From the NCBI GenBank assembly GCA_937864535.1, contig CALMJS010000015.1, positions 124,001 through 188,000 of the forward strand: a stretch of 64,000 nt of DNA, given 5' to 3'. Under the pieces are notes generated by a model, which saw nothing but the letters and a program-made list of their open reading frames with translations, was not told the DNA's origin and made no database searches. This DNA comes from an uncultured Paracoccaceae bacterium (GTDB lineage: Bacteria > Pseudomonadota > Alphaproteobacteria > Rhodobacterales > Rhodobacteraceae). The position numbers and the translations under genes were made by a program. Of the stretch, positions 19,633-28,873 are shown one piece after another. Positions within the stretch are counted from its first letter, which is position 1; every line of letters begins with the position of its first letter.

Positions 19633-19648
19633 TGGCACGGGGTTTGCA
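19633..19648 (+). promoter_or_regulatory. Sigma54 -24/-12 promoter (TGGCACG-GGGT-TTGCA) for flgG
   Basis: Exact consensus match 37 bp upstream of flgG ATG. Confidence 0.88.
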
Positions 19649-19684
19649 GCCTTTGGGGTGTAATGACCCCGCAAGGAGCCCCCA

Positions 19685-20473
19685 ATGTCCACCAACGCCA
19701 TGCATGTCGCCAAGACAGGGCTGAACGCCCAGCAGACCCGGCTACAGGTCATCGCCAACAACCTGGCGAACGTGAATACCACCGGGTTCAAGCGCGACCG
19801 CGCCAATTTCGAAACCTTGCTCTATCAGGTCTCCCGCCCCGGCGGTGATCCGACCTCGCAGGATACGCAACTGACGTCGTCGCTGGCGCTGGGCACCGGT
19901 GTGCGCGTGGTCAGCACCGATAAACTCTATACCCAAGGGTCGCTCTCGGACACTGGCAACGCGCTGGATGTCGGGATCAACGGTCAGGGCTTTTTCCAGG
20001 TTCTGATGCCGGACGGCCGGATTGGCTATACCCGTGACGGGTCGTTTTCGATGAATGACCAGGGCATTCTGACGACCCATTCGGGCTATGTCGTCCAGCC
20101 GGAAATCGAAATTCCCGCAGGGGCGATGCAGATCAACATTTCCAATGACGGTGTCGTGTCCGTGCTGATGCCCGGCGCAACCGAGCGCGAGGAAATGGGA
20201 CAGATCACGCTGGCGAATTTTGCCAACCCGCGCGGTCTGGAGCCGGTCGGAGAAAACTTTGTCGTCGAAACGATGGCCAGCGGCGCCCCCATCGTTGGCG
20301 TCCCGATCGAGGATGGCATGGGCCAACTGCAACAGGGGATGCTGGAAACCTCGAACGTCAACGTGGTGCAAGAGCTGGTCGACATGATCGAAACCCAGCG
20401 CGCCTACGAAATCAATTCCAAGTCCATTTCGGCAGCGGACGAGATGCTCCGCTTTATGTCCAACAAGATCTGA
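19685..20473 (+). CDS. flgG: Flagellar distal rod protein FlgG
   Basis: AKTGLNAQQTRLQVIANNLANVNTTGFKRDRANFETLLYQ; ELVDMIETQRAYEINSKSISAADEML. Confidence 0.96.
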   Translation: MSTNAMHVAKTGLNAQQTRLQVIANNLANVNTTGFKRDRANFETLLYQVSRPGGDPTSQDTQLTSSLALGTGVRVVSTDKLYTQGSLSDTGNALDVGINGQGFFQVLMPDGRIGYTRDGSFSMNDQGILTTHSGYVVQPEIEIPAGAMQINISNDGVVSVLMPGATEREEMGQITLANFANPRGLEPVGENFVVETMASGAPIVGVPIEDGMGQLQQGMLETSNVNVVQELVDMIETQRAYEINSKSISAADEMLRFMSNKI

Positions 20474-20485
20474 TCAGGAGTGATC

Positions 20486-21145
20486 ATGCGTACTCACCTG
20501 CTTTTCTCGGCTCTGGCGCTGACCGCGGCCTGTTCGACCTATACCGAAGAGGTCACCTCGGCCAATTATCAGCCGATCTACCCAGAGGCCCCGATGTATG
20601 CGGCCAATGCCTCGCCGACCGGCGGCATCTATCACGCCAGCGCCCAGGGCCTGTTCGTTCAGGATCGCCGCGCCGCGCAGGTGGGCGACGTGCTGACGGT
20701 CGATCTGTCCGAACGGTTCACCGCCAGCGTTTCCCTATCGGCCGCATCCGGTCGGACCAGCAGTTACAGCGCCGATTTGCCGAATATGCTGACAGGCGGG
20801 TTCGACGATGGTCTGTTGACCAACGGGACCACACAGACCTTTCAGGGGACAGGATCGAACAACCAGTCCAATTCGCTGCGTGGCCGGATGACGGTGCAGG
20901 TGTCCCGCGTGCTGCCCGGCGGTCTGCTCGAAATCATGGGCGAAAAGCGGCTGCGCCTGAATTCCGGCAACGAATATATCCGCATCACCGGCGTTGTGCG
21001 CCCCGAAGACATCGACGCCAGCAATATGGTGTCATCTGACCGCATCGCCAACGCGCGGATCGAATATGTCGGTGCAGGCAATGCCGCGGACAGCACCCGC
21101 CCGGGTTGGCTATCGCGCGGGCTACAGGCGGTGTCGCCGCTATGA
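20486..21145 (+). CDS. flgH: Flagellar L-ring lipoprotein FlgH
   Basis: Lipobox [18 protein letters not shown]..; [33 protein letters not shown]. Confidence 0.95.
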   Translation: MRTHLLFSALALTAACSTYTEEVTSANYQPIYPEAPMYAANASPTGGIYHASAQGLFVQDRRAAQVGDVLTVDLSERFTASVSLSAASGRTSSYSADLPNMLTGGFDDGLLTNGTTQTFQGTGSNNQSNSLRGRMTVQVSRVLPGGLLEIMGEKRLRLNSGNEYIRITGVVRPEDIDASNMVSSDRIANARIEYVGAGNAADSTRPGWLSRGLQAVSPL

Positions 21146-22263
21146 TCAAATACGTTGTCGCCTGTATCGCCGCCTTTGTGCTCATGTCCTCGCCCGCCGA
21201 AGCGGACAGGATCAAGGATATGACAAGCGTCGAGGGGGTTCGCTCGAACCCGCTCGTCGGCTACGGGATTGTCGTCGGCTTGTCCGGGACAGGCGATGGC
21301 GGCAATGGTCTGACGCTCCAATCCATGCAGTCGATGCTGTCGCGGATGGGGCTCGCTGTCGAAGTGGGCGACATCGTCGCCGATAACGCTGCGGCGGTGA
21401 TGGTCACGGCAACGCTCGGGCCGTTCCTAAAGACCGGACAGGCGATCGACGTGACCGTTTCGACCGTGGGCGAGGCAGAGTCGCTTCAGGGCGGGACGCT
21501 GCTGATGACCCCGCTGATGGGGGCGGATGGTGAAATCTATGCCATCGCGCAGGGCAACCTGATCGTCGGCGGCATGGGGATCAGCGCGAATGACGGGTCG
21601 TCCCTGACAGTGAACATTCCCACCGTTGGACGGGTTCCGAATGGCGCGACCGTCGAGCGCATGGTCGAGAGCCCGTTTCAGAACGCGGATTCGATGATCC
21701 TCAACCTGAACCGTTCGGATTTCTCGACCGCCGCCGCTGTGGCGGAGGCGATCAATGGCGTGTTCGGGCCAGGTGTGGCTGTTGCCCTCGATGGGACCTC
21801 GATCCGCGTTCAGGCCCCGGCTGACCCCGATCAGCGCGTGTCGTTTATGGGGCTGGTCGAAAATATCCAAGTGATGCCCGACCCGCCCGCAGCGCGTGTC
21901 GTCGTCAACAGCCGCACCGGCACCGTGGTGATCGGCGGCGAGGTTCTCGTGACGCCCGCAGCCGTGACCCATGGCGGGCTGACGGTCAAAATCAACGAGG
22001 ATTACAACGTCGATCAGAGCGCGACTGTCGCGATGAATGGCGACTCGACCGTCGTCGCCCCCGCCGAGCCGACCATCACGCCCGACAGCCAGCTCTACGT
22101 CAACGAAGAGCCGGCCCGTGCGTTTCTGTTCGATCCAGGTGTCTCGCTGGCCTCACTGGTCGATGCGATCAACGGCGTCGGTGCCAGCCCCAGCGATCTG
22201 GTGGCAATCCTCGAAGCCCTGCGCGAGGCAGGGGCTCTTCGGGCGGAACTCATTGTTATCTAA
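21142..22263 (+). CDS. flgI: Flagellar P-ring protein FlgI
   Basis: Signal peptide; [31 protein letters not shown]. Confidence 0.96.
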   Translation: MIKYVVACIAAFVLMSSPAEADRIKDMTSVEGVRSNPLVGYGIVVGLSGTGDGGNGLTLQSMQSMLSRMGLAVEVGDIVADNAAAVMVTATLGPFLKTGQAIDVTVSTVGEAESLQGGTLLMTPLMGADGEIYAIAQGNLIVGGMGISANDGSSLTVNIPTVGRVPNGATVERMVESPFQNADSMILNLNRSDFSTAAAVAEAINGVFGPGVAVALDGTSIRVQAPADPDQRVSFMGLVENIQVMPDPPAARVVVNSRTGTVVIGGEVLVTPAAVTHGGLTVKINEDYNVDQSATVAMNGDSTVVAPAEPTITPDSQLYVNEEPARAFLFDPGVSLASLVDAINGVGASPSDLVAILEALREAGALRAELIVI

Positions 22264-22274
22264 GGTAAACGGTT

Positions 22275-22589
22275 ATGGAACTAACCTCTGGTGTCCCCTA
22301 CCTCTCGCCCAGCCTCACGGCCGCGCAGTCTGGTCCCTCTGCCTCGGATCGGCGGGATCAGGATCTGCGGACAGCCGCCCAAGGGTTTGAGGCGATTTTC
22401 CTCACCACGCTCATGCGCAATGGCCGCAGCGAGGCATTTCAGGACGAGTTGACCGGCTCTAACGCCGTTCGGTCATCGCAGGATATGTTCGACATGCAGG
22501 TGGGACAGATGCTCTCGAGCAAATCCCGTCTGGGGATTGCCGAGGCCGTCTATCGTCAGTTTTCCTCTCAGGCCGCGCGGCAGGAGTAA
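22275..22589 (+). CDS. flgJ: FlgJ rod-binding protein, N-terminal domain only (no muramidase)
   Basis: 104 aa; AAQGFEAIFLTTLMRNGR..FDMQVGQML; position between flgI and flgK. Confidence 0.88.
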   Translation: MELTSGVPYLSPSLTAAQSGPSASDRRDQDLRTAAQGFEAIFLTTLMRNGRSEAFQDELTGSNAVRSSQDMFDMQVGQMLSSKSRLGIAEAVYRQFSSQAARQE

Positions 22590-22593
22590 CTAG

Positions 22594-25500
22594 ATGCCCA
22601 ACCTTCTCGATATCGGCACGAGCGCGGTTCTGGCCTATCGGACCGCATTGACGACGACGGGCGAAAACATCGCTAACGCCGAAACAGAAGGATATGCCCG
22701 CCGCGATATCAGCATCGCCGAAATCACCGGCGCCCAGATGTCGCCGACCACGCGCAATTCCGGCGGGCAGGGTGTTCAGGTTGATGAAGTCCGCCGCGCC
22801 TACGACGGGTTTCTGGCAGAACGTGTCCGCTCGACCGCGAGCGCCTATAGTTCGTCCACAGCCTTTGCTACGGTATCACAGGCGGTCGAAGATCTGTTCT
22901 TGCCGTCGAATGGCGGTATCGCCAAGGGGCTGGACGGGTTCTTTAGTGCACTCTCGACCCTGTCAGGCAATCCCTCCGACCTCGCCTTGCGGCAATCGAC
23001 GCTCGAGGCGGGCCGCGCCATGGCGACCTCGATCGCCGATGTCGCCTCTAACCTGATTTCCCTGCGCGAAGATATCGTTGTGCAGGCCGAAAATGCCGCC
23101 GACATTCTGACCCAGCGCCTGTCCACACTGTCCGAACTGGAACGGGGTCTGACCGGGGCCAGCAATAGCAACGGCGGGCTGAACCCGATCTTTGACAAGC
23201 GCGATGCCATCCTCAAGGAAATCGCAGAGATGACCGGCGTCACCACGCAGGTCGACGCCTTTGGCCGTTCGGAAATCCGACTGGGCGCGACGATGGGCGG
23301 GCCGATCCTGTTCGATGCCGGCGCCGCGGCCTATGTCACCGTCGAAGCGGAAACCGACCTGCGCCTGAACGTCTATTTCGAAGGCGAAACCAAAGAGAGC
23401 ACGCAGATTTCCGGTGGTCTGATCCAAGGTTATCGCGCGGCGCTGGGGGCGATCGACGAAGCCTTGACGCAGTTGAATTCGTTTGCGGGCCGGATCGCGG
23501 AGGATATCAACACCCTCCATGCCTCGGGGATGGATCTGGATGGCAATATTGGCGGCGATTTGTTCCGCCTCGAGGGCTGGGAGGCCTCGGCGGTCGTCGC
23601 GAACCGCGGTCAGTCCTTTGTGGAATTTACCGTCACCAACCGCCAGCTTGCCTCTGATCTGGGGGCCTTCACGCTGGTGCGTGATGCCACCACCGGTCTG
23701 TGGAATGCCCAAGATGCCAGTGGCACCGTTCTGGCCAGCGGGGCGGAAATTCTGACGCTCAGCGGTCTGACTGTCACTGTCACCGGATCTCCGGCGGATG
23801 GGGATCGTATTGACGTCTCGCCTGTCACCGGACGGGCGGTCGATATGGCGATGGTTCTAACCGATGCCACCGAATTGGCGGCGGCGGCGTCGTCTCTGGT
23901 CGTGCCGGCGGCGACGAACACCGGCACAGGTGTCGCGGTCATGGGCCGGATTCCGGTGTCGGCACCTGCCGTCGATGACCTTGCCGATATCCTGACGGTC
24001 AGCGGATCAGGAGCCGACGCGGTCAACCTGTTGCAATCGGGCGTCGTGGGGTATGTCCCTGCCGGTGCGACCTCGCTTGATCTGGCGGCGCTGGGCATTC
24101 AGGGCATGATGGACTTTGCCCTTACGGATGCGAATGCGGGCTCTGCCTCGGCGCTGTCCGTGGTGCTGGGCGGCACCACCTATAGCTTTGCCCTCTCCGG
24201 TTCTGGGGCCAGCAGTGTCGCGGACCTGGCGGCTGCGCTGAATGCGGGGACATTGACCACGGCGGCAGGCGAGAGCTTTGCCGACCTCGGCCTCTTTGCG
24301 GCAGGAACGGATGGCCAATTGACCCTCGCCGTGGGCGACGGGGATTTTGGCGCGGTCGCCACGCTGACCTCTGGCGCGGGGACGGCGACGGGTGCCCGGA
24401 CGCTGGCGCAGGCGGGCGGCGCGACCGTCCAAGTGTTTACGCGCAACGGTGTGCAAATCGCTGGCACCCCACTGGATGCGATTTCCGCGACCCAGCTGCT
24501 TACGACGGCAAACGGATTTTTTGACGGTGCGACCTACAACGATGATTACCTCTATCCGGCAGGGACGAGCGGCTACCGCGGCATGAGCCTGTCCCAGCAG
24601 TCCGTTCCCGGGGCCGAGGTGATCCGGCTGGCGATGGCGGACCCGCTGACCTGGTCGTCGTCTTCTTTGCCAACCGCAACAGCCGCCCAAACCCTGACCC
24701 TGTCCTATGTTCCGGGCGAAGACGTCAGCATCGACCTGCCGGCGGGCATGTCGGCGCGGCGCGCTGCCGCGCTGATCGACGACCAAGTCGAGGGCATGCA
24801 GGTCAGCGCCGTAACCTCGGTCGGGTTGACCGTTTCGACGGATGGCTTGGTCAGTTTCAAAATCGAAGGCGATAACATCGATCCGATCTCGATTTCCGGA
24901 TTGGTGTCGTCGGGCCGGATGGATACGCTGGCCCAGTCGATCAATGTCGCGACCGGACGCACCGGAATCACCGCCTCTCTGTCGCCGGACGGAAGCCGTA
25001 TCGTTCTGACCCATCCCACCGGCGAGAGTATTCGCCTGACCGAATTCGGACATGCCGCTGGCGGGACGATGGACATCGCTGCGGCCGATCAACACGGCGC
25101 CGTGACGGGGCTGCCAACGACGCTTGGCGCGGGGGTGGACAATATCCATGTGACCGGAACTGTCATCATGGAGGCCCCGGCGAGCTTTGGCGTCGGCTAT
25201 GATAGCGCGATGTATGCCTCGGCCACCGATACCGAAATGGGCGGACTGGTCGAACGCAGTTTCGGGCGGGCAGGGGCTGATCAGACCTTTGTGTTCTCTG
25301 GCAATAGCGACCTCGATTCCGGCGCGGCGAGTGTCGACGGGCTGATGTCCCAGGCCCCCAACGCCCGGTATGAATTGACGGTGAACGGCGTGACGGTCGA
25401 TTACACCGGAGATGCGCCTGCTGCCGGTCTGGCCTCGGCCCTGCGAACGCAGGCTCCGCAGTCTGCATTGATTGGCGGCGTGGTCTCGACCTTGCCGGTG

Positions 25501-26691
25501 ACCGGGGCTGCGACCTCGGTCCTGCTGGGCGGCGATACCTATGTCCTGCGCATGAATGCCAGCGGCGGCATCGACGTCAGCGGCCCCGAAGAGGGGCGTC
25601 TCACCGCCAGCTTTGACAGTTCGAACCGGCTGCAAATCGCGGTGACGGATGGCACATTGGATGGCGCTGCGCTGCGGGTGCAGACAGGGCAATCCGGCGC
25701 GGCGGCCTTTGGTCTGGATGCAACAGGTGGCCCGACGTCGGTCGTGACAGGGCAGGCGATGGACCCCGGCGGCTTGCCCGGCACCATGGAGATCGAGATC
25801 GCCGGAACCAGCTACAGCATCGGCGTTGCTACAGGCGGCGCGACGCTCCCCGGCGGCTTTCCCGGCACAGCCAGCGTGAGCGGTGGCGTGATGTCGTTTA
25901 CCTTTGCTTCGACCACGGGGCCGGTGCGGTTTCTGCCCTCGGCTGCCGCCACGGCCGCGGGGTTCTCTACCCTCGGGGCCGAGGCACGGGTCGATGGCGA
26001 CAGCCTGTCGATCAACGCCACCGGCGATGACGCCGTAGAGGCCAGCATCGACGTCTCTGCCCTTGCCAGCCAGCGGATCAACCTGACGAACCTGCCGCCG
26101 GAGGATTTGATCGTGGTGGTGACCGGCGGTTCGCCCCTGCGGATTGCCGGAAGCTATGCGGCCGGAACGCCGCCTGTCACACCGCCCAGCGTACGGGTAG
26201 AGGTGACCGACGCCGTAGCGGGGGCCGTGCGTCTGGTCGACGAGGCCAGCGGCCATACCATCGCCGAACGTGTTCTGGATGCCAGCCGATCCGCCGTCTT
26301 TGGCGACGTGCAATTTGCCCTGACCGGCAATCCGGACGATGGCGACAGTTTCGCGCTGGCCAGCAACGACGGCTACGTCGGCGATAGCCGGAACATCAAC
26401 GCGATGGCAGCCCTGCGCAATGCGGACCCGACCACCGGCAAGGGCGGATTTGGCCGTATCCTCGCCGCGCTTCAGGCGCAAAAGGGCGCGATGACGGCGG
26501 CAGCGAATGCCAGGGTTGAGGTCACAGACGCTAACCGTGAGAGCGCAGAGCGCGTCTACAGTGACAAAACCGACGTGAACTTGGACGAACAGGCCGCCCG
26601 CCTGATCGATCAACAACAAGCCTACCAGGCAGCGGCACAGATTCTGAGCGTCGCGAACGAACTCTTTGACACGCTGCTGCAATCTCTCTGA
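22594..26691 (+). CDS. flgK: Flagellar hook-associated protein FlgK (HAP1), very large (1365 aa)
   Basis: N-term AYRTALTTTGENIANAETEGYARRDI; C-term DEQAARLIDQQQAYQAAAQILSVANELFDTLLQSL. Confidence 0.93.
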   Translation: MPNLLDIGTSAVLAYRTALTTTGENIANAETEGYARRDISIAEITGAQMSPTTRNSGGQGVQVDEVRRAYDGFLAERVRSTASAYSSSTAFATVSQAVEDLFLPSNGGIAKGLDGFFSALSTLSGNPSDLALRQSTLEAGRAMATSIADVASNLISLREDIVVQAENAADILTQRLSTLSELERGLTGASNSNGGLNPIFDKRDAILKEIAEMTGVTTQVDAFGRSEIRLGATMGGPILFDAGAAAYVTVEAETDLRLNVYFEGETKESTQISGGLIQGYRAALGAIDEALTQLNSFAGRIAEDINTLHASGMDLDGNIGGDLFRLEGWEASAVVANRGQSFVEFTVTNRQLASDLGAFTLVRDATTGLWNAQDASGTVLASGAEILTLSGLTVTVTGSPADGDRIDVSPVTGRAVDMAMVLTDATELAAAASSLVVPAATNTGTGVAVMGRIPVSAPAVDDLADILTVSGSGADAVNLLQSGVVGYVPAGATSLDLAALGIQGMMDFALTDANAGSASALSVVLGGTTYSFALSGSGASSVADLAAALNAGTLTTAAGESFADLGLFAAGTDGQLTLAVGDGDFGAVATLTSGAGTATGARTLAQAGGATVQVFTRNGVQIAGTPLDAISATQLLTTANGFFDGATYNDDYLYPAGTSGYRGMSLSQQSVPGAEVIRLAMADPLTWSSSSLPTATAAQTLTLSYVPGEDVSIDLPAGMSARRAAALIDDQVEGMQVSAVTSVGLTVSTDGLVSFKIEGDNIDPISISGLVSSGRMDTLAQSINVATGRTGITASLSPDGSRIVLTHPTGESIRLTEFGHAAGGTMDIAAADQHGAVTGLPTTLGAGVDNIHVTGTVIMEAPASFGVGYDSAMYASATDTEMGGLVERSFGRAGADQTFVFSGNSDLDSGAASVDGLMSQAPNARYELTVNGVTVDYTGDAPAAGLASALRTQAPQSALIGGVVSTLPVTGAATSVLLGGDTYVLRMNASGGIDVSGPEEGRLTASFDSSNRLQIAVTDGTLDGAALRVQTGQSGAAAFGLDATGGPTSVVTGQAMDPGGLPGTMEIEIAGTSYSIGVATGGATLPGGFPGTASVSGGVMSFTFASTTGPVRFLPSAAATAAGFSTLGAEARVDGDSLSINATGDDAVEASIDVSALASQRINLTNLPPEDLIVVVTGGSPLRIAGSYAAGTPPVTPPSVRVEVTDAVAGAVRLVDEASGHTIAERVLDASRSAVFGDVQFALTGNPDDGDSFALASNDGYVGDSRNINAMAALRNADPTTGKGGFGRILAALQAQKGAMTAAANARVEVTDANRESAERVYSDKTDVNLDEQAARLIDQQQAYQAAAQILSVANELFDTLLQSL

Positions 26692-26701
26692 GGACTGATC
26701 C

Positions 26702-27964
26702 ATGACCATCGGCAATTCTTTGGCAACTGAACTGGCGAACCGCGCCTTTTCGCGGACCGCTGACAAGATTTCTGATTTGCAGGGCCTGATTGCCTCGGGG
26801 AAAAATGACCCACGGGCCTCTGCCGACCAGATGCGTGCGGCGCAGTTGTCCGCGCTGCGCGAACAGCGGGCCGCGATGGATCATTTTACAAACGCTGCGG
26901 AACAGGCCGCCAGCCGCGTCGCACTGTCCGATCAGGCGATCGGCGATGCGGCCACGCTGATGCGCCGTCTGTCAGAATTGGCTATTCAGGCCGGAAACGA
27001 CACGCTGCCGGATGAAGGGATGCAGGGTATCCAGGTCGAGGCAGAGACCCTGCGGTCTGCCCTGGTCGAGATCGCCAACCGCGTCGACGCCTTGGGCCAG
27101 CCGCTGTTTGCCGGCTATTCGCCTGCCCCCGCCTATGAGGAAACCGCGACCGGCGTGCGCTATTTGGGCGACGGCGGGCGGCCATCTCAACGGTTGTCTG
27201 AAACCCTGACCTTGCCTGTGGGCCTGAACGGGGCTGAATTGTTCGGCGCAACCCCGTCAGGCGACGGGAAAATGGATGTGTTCCAGATCGTTGACGAATT
27301 GATCGACAGCTTTGGCGTCGAAATGCACAATTCACGGTCCGAGGTGGCGATCACCGGACGCGCCGAGGTACATCTGACCGGCGGGCGGGATGCGCGTACG
27401 GTGTCGATGACGCTGGGCGGGCCTCTGGGATCGGTCGATCTGGATCTGGATGTCGTGGCGGGGATGACCGCAACCGTTGTGGACCAGATCAATGCACATA
27501 CCGCAGCCACCGGGATTACCGCGTCCCTGACGGCTGATGGCAAAGGCTTTGAACTGAATGCCGAAGGTGAAATTACGATCGAGGGTCTGAGCCGCGATGA
27601 CAATCCGACGGCTCATATCGGCACAATCCAGCAGCTCGAATTCCGAGGTGAACCGGGCAAGCCCATGTTGCGGCTCAAGACCGAGGCGATGTCTGCCACC
27701 GCCATGCTGGAGCAGGTGCAGGATGCCTTGGCGCATTTTGCCACCAAACGCGCCGAAGTAGGGGCGATGGGATCGACCGTCGATGCCCAGAAAGAGGCCA
27801 TCGACGTGCGACGCCTGAACATTGATACCGCCGTCGCCGGCTTGGAGGATCTGGACGTCGCGGCGGCGATCACACGGTTGGAAACGTTGCTCTTGAACCG
27901 CGATGCGGCGCAGCAAACCTATGTGCAGATCACCCGGACATCCCTGTTCGATTATTTGCGCTAG
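26702..27964 (+). CDS. flgL: Flagellar hook-associated protein FlgL (HAP3)
   Basis: Flagellin-like N- and C-termini; position after flgK; GLEDLDVAAAITRLETLLLNRDAAQQTYVQITRTSLFDYLR. Confidence 0.9.
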   Translation: MTIGNSLATELANRAFSRTADKISDLQGLIASGKNDPRASADQMRAAQLSALREQRAAMDHFTNAAEQAASRVALSDQAIGDAATLMRRLSELAIQAGNDTLPDEGMQGIQVEAETLRSALVEIANRVDALGQPLFAGYSPAPAYEETATGVRYLGDGGRPSQRLSETLTLPVGLNGAELFGATPSGDGKMDVFQIVDELIDSFGVEMHNSRSEVAITGRAEVHLTGGRDARTVSMTLGGPLGSVDLDLDVVAGMTATVVDQINAHTAATGITASLTADGKGFELNAEGEITIEGLSRDDNPTAHIGTIQQLEFRGEPGKPMLRLKTEAMSATAMLEQVQDALAHFATKRAEVGAMGSTVDAQKEAIDVRRLNIDTAVAGLEDLDVAAAITRLETLLLNRDAAQQTYVQITRTSLFDYLR

Positions 27965-27976
27965 GGCGGACCCGTC

Positions 27977-27992
27977 TGGCGCGATCATTGCA
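27977..27992 (+). promoter_or_regulatory. Candidate sigma54 -24/-12 element (TGGCGCG-ATCA-TTGCA) before sltF
   Basis: GG-N10-GC spacing kept; only 11 bp separate it from the sltF ATG. Confidence 0.45.
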
Positions 27993-28003
27993 GCGGGGTC
28001 GGT

Positions 28004-28873
28004 ATGAAACCGATTGCTCTGATCTTTGTCACTGCGTTTCTCTGGGGTCTGCCCGATCCGGCCAGTGCCACATCCGTTCCCGATTGCGAGGCGATTGCCG
28101 CCGAGGCCGGGCAGCGCTACGGTCTGCCCGCGAACCTGTTGCCCGCCATCGCCCGCATGGAGAGCGGCTATTCCCCCGATGGGACTGACCGCCGCGCGTG
28201 GCCCTGGGCGCTGAACCAGGGCGGTGACAATAGTTACCACCTCTCCAAGGAAGAGGCGCTGACCACGCTCACGGCGCTGCTGGACCGTGGGGTGACCAAT
28301 GTCGATATCGGGTGTTTGCAGCTCAATTACCGCTGGCATGGCGGGAATTTCGCGTCGCTTGAACATATGATCACACCCGAGGCGAACGCGGATTACGCAG
28401 CGCAATTCCTGCTGGGGCTCTATCAGCAGTTAGGCAGCTGGCAGGCCGCCACGCAGGCCTACCATTCCCGCACACCCGAATTGGGGCAAGCCTACGAGTC
28501 GCAGGTCGCCGTCATCGCCGCGCAGCTTGGCCAAGGGGGAGCGGGCTCCTATCGCACGGCTGCGGCGCCTGTGGTGCAAACCTTAGGGTTCCTGACACCG
28601 GTGGGGCGGCCCTTGGTCGATATCGGGCAAACCGTCAGCAACTGGATCGAGGGCGCACCGCCGTCCTTGCCTGAAGACGGCTCGACTGGGGTCGCCGCCG
28701 CGTTCAATCCGCCGCCGCCGCCGATGCGCGGATCACCCAAGCCAGATCCGGTCCAGCCGATTGTGGTTCAGATTTCCCAAACAACGCTGTTGCAGGCAGA
28801 TGAGCTCTCGCCCCGATTGCAGCGCGACTGGGCCAAAATTCAGGCGTTCCGACAGGTTCTAGCTTCTCGTTAA
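28004..28873 (+). CDS. sltF: Flagellum-associated lytic transglycosylase (SltF-like)
   Basis: Signal peptide; LPAIARMESGYSPDG; VTNVDIGCLQLNYRWHGGNF SLT-domain motifs; follows flgL. Confidence 0.85.
   Translation: MKPIALIFVTAFLWGLPDPASATSVPDCEAIAAEAGQRYGLPANLLPAIARMESGYSPDGTDRRAWPWALNQGGDNSYHLSKEEALTTLTALLDRGVTNVDIGCLQLNYRWHGGNFASLEHMITPEANADYAAQFLLGLYQQLGSWQAATQAYHSRTPELGQAYESQVAVIAAQLGQGGAGSYRTAAAPVVQTLGFLTPVGRPLVDIGQTVSNWIEGAPPSLPEDGSTGVAAAFNPPPPPMRGSPKPDPVQPIVVQISQTTLLQADELSPRLQRDWAKIQAFRQVLASR

Noticed and set aside
22275-22589. FlgJ lacking muramidase domain as a novelty
   Set aside because: Known arrangement in R. sphaeroides-type systems, where separate SltF supplies the activity; an SltF-like gene is present at 28004.
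24007-26766. Long antisense ORF (919 aa, minus) opposite flgK
   Set aside because: Shadow ORF from high-GC codon bias; overlaps a clear flgK; composition rich in Arg/Gly/His/Gln with no family pattern.
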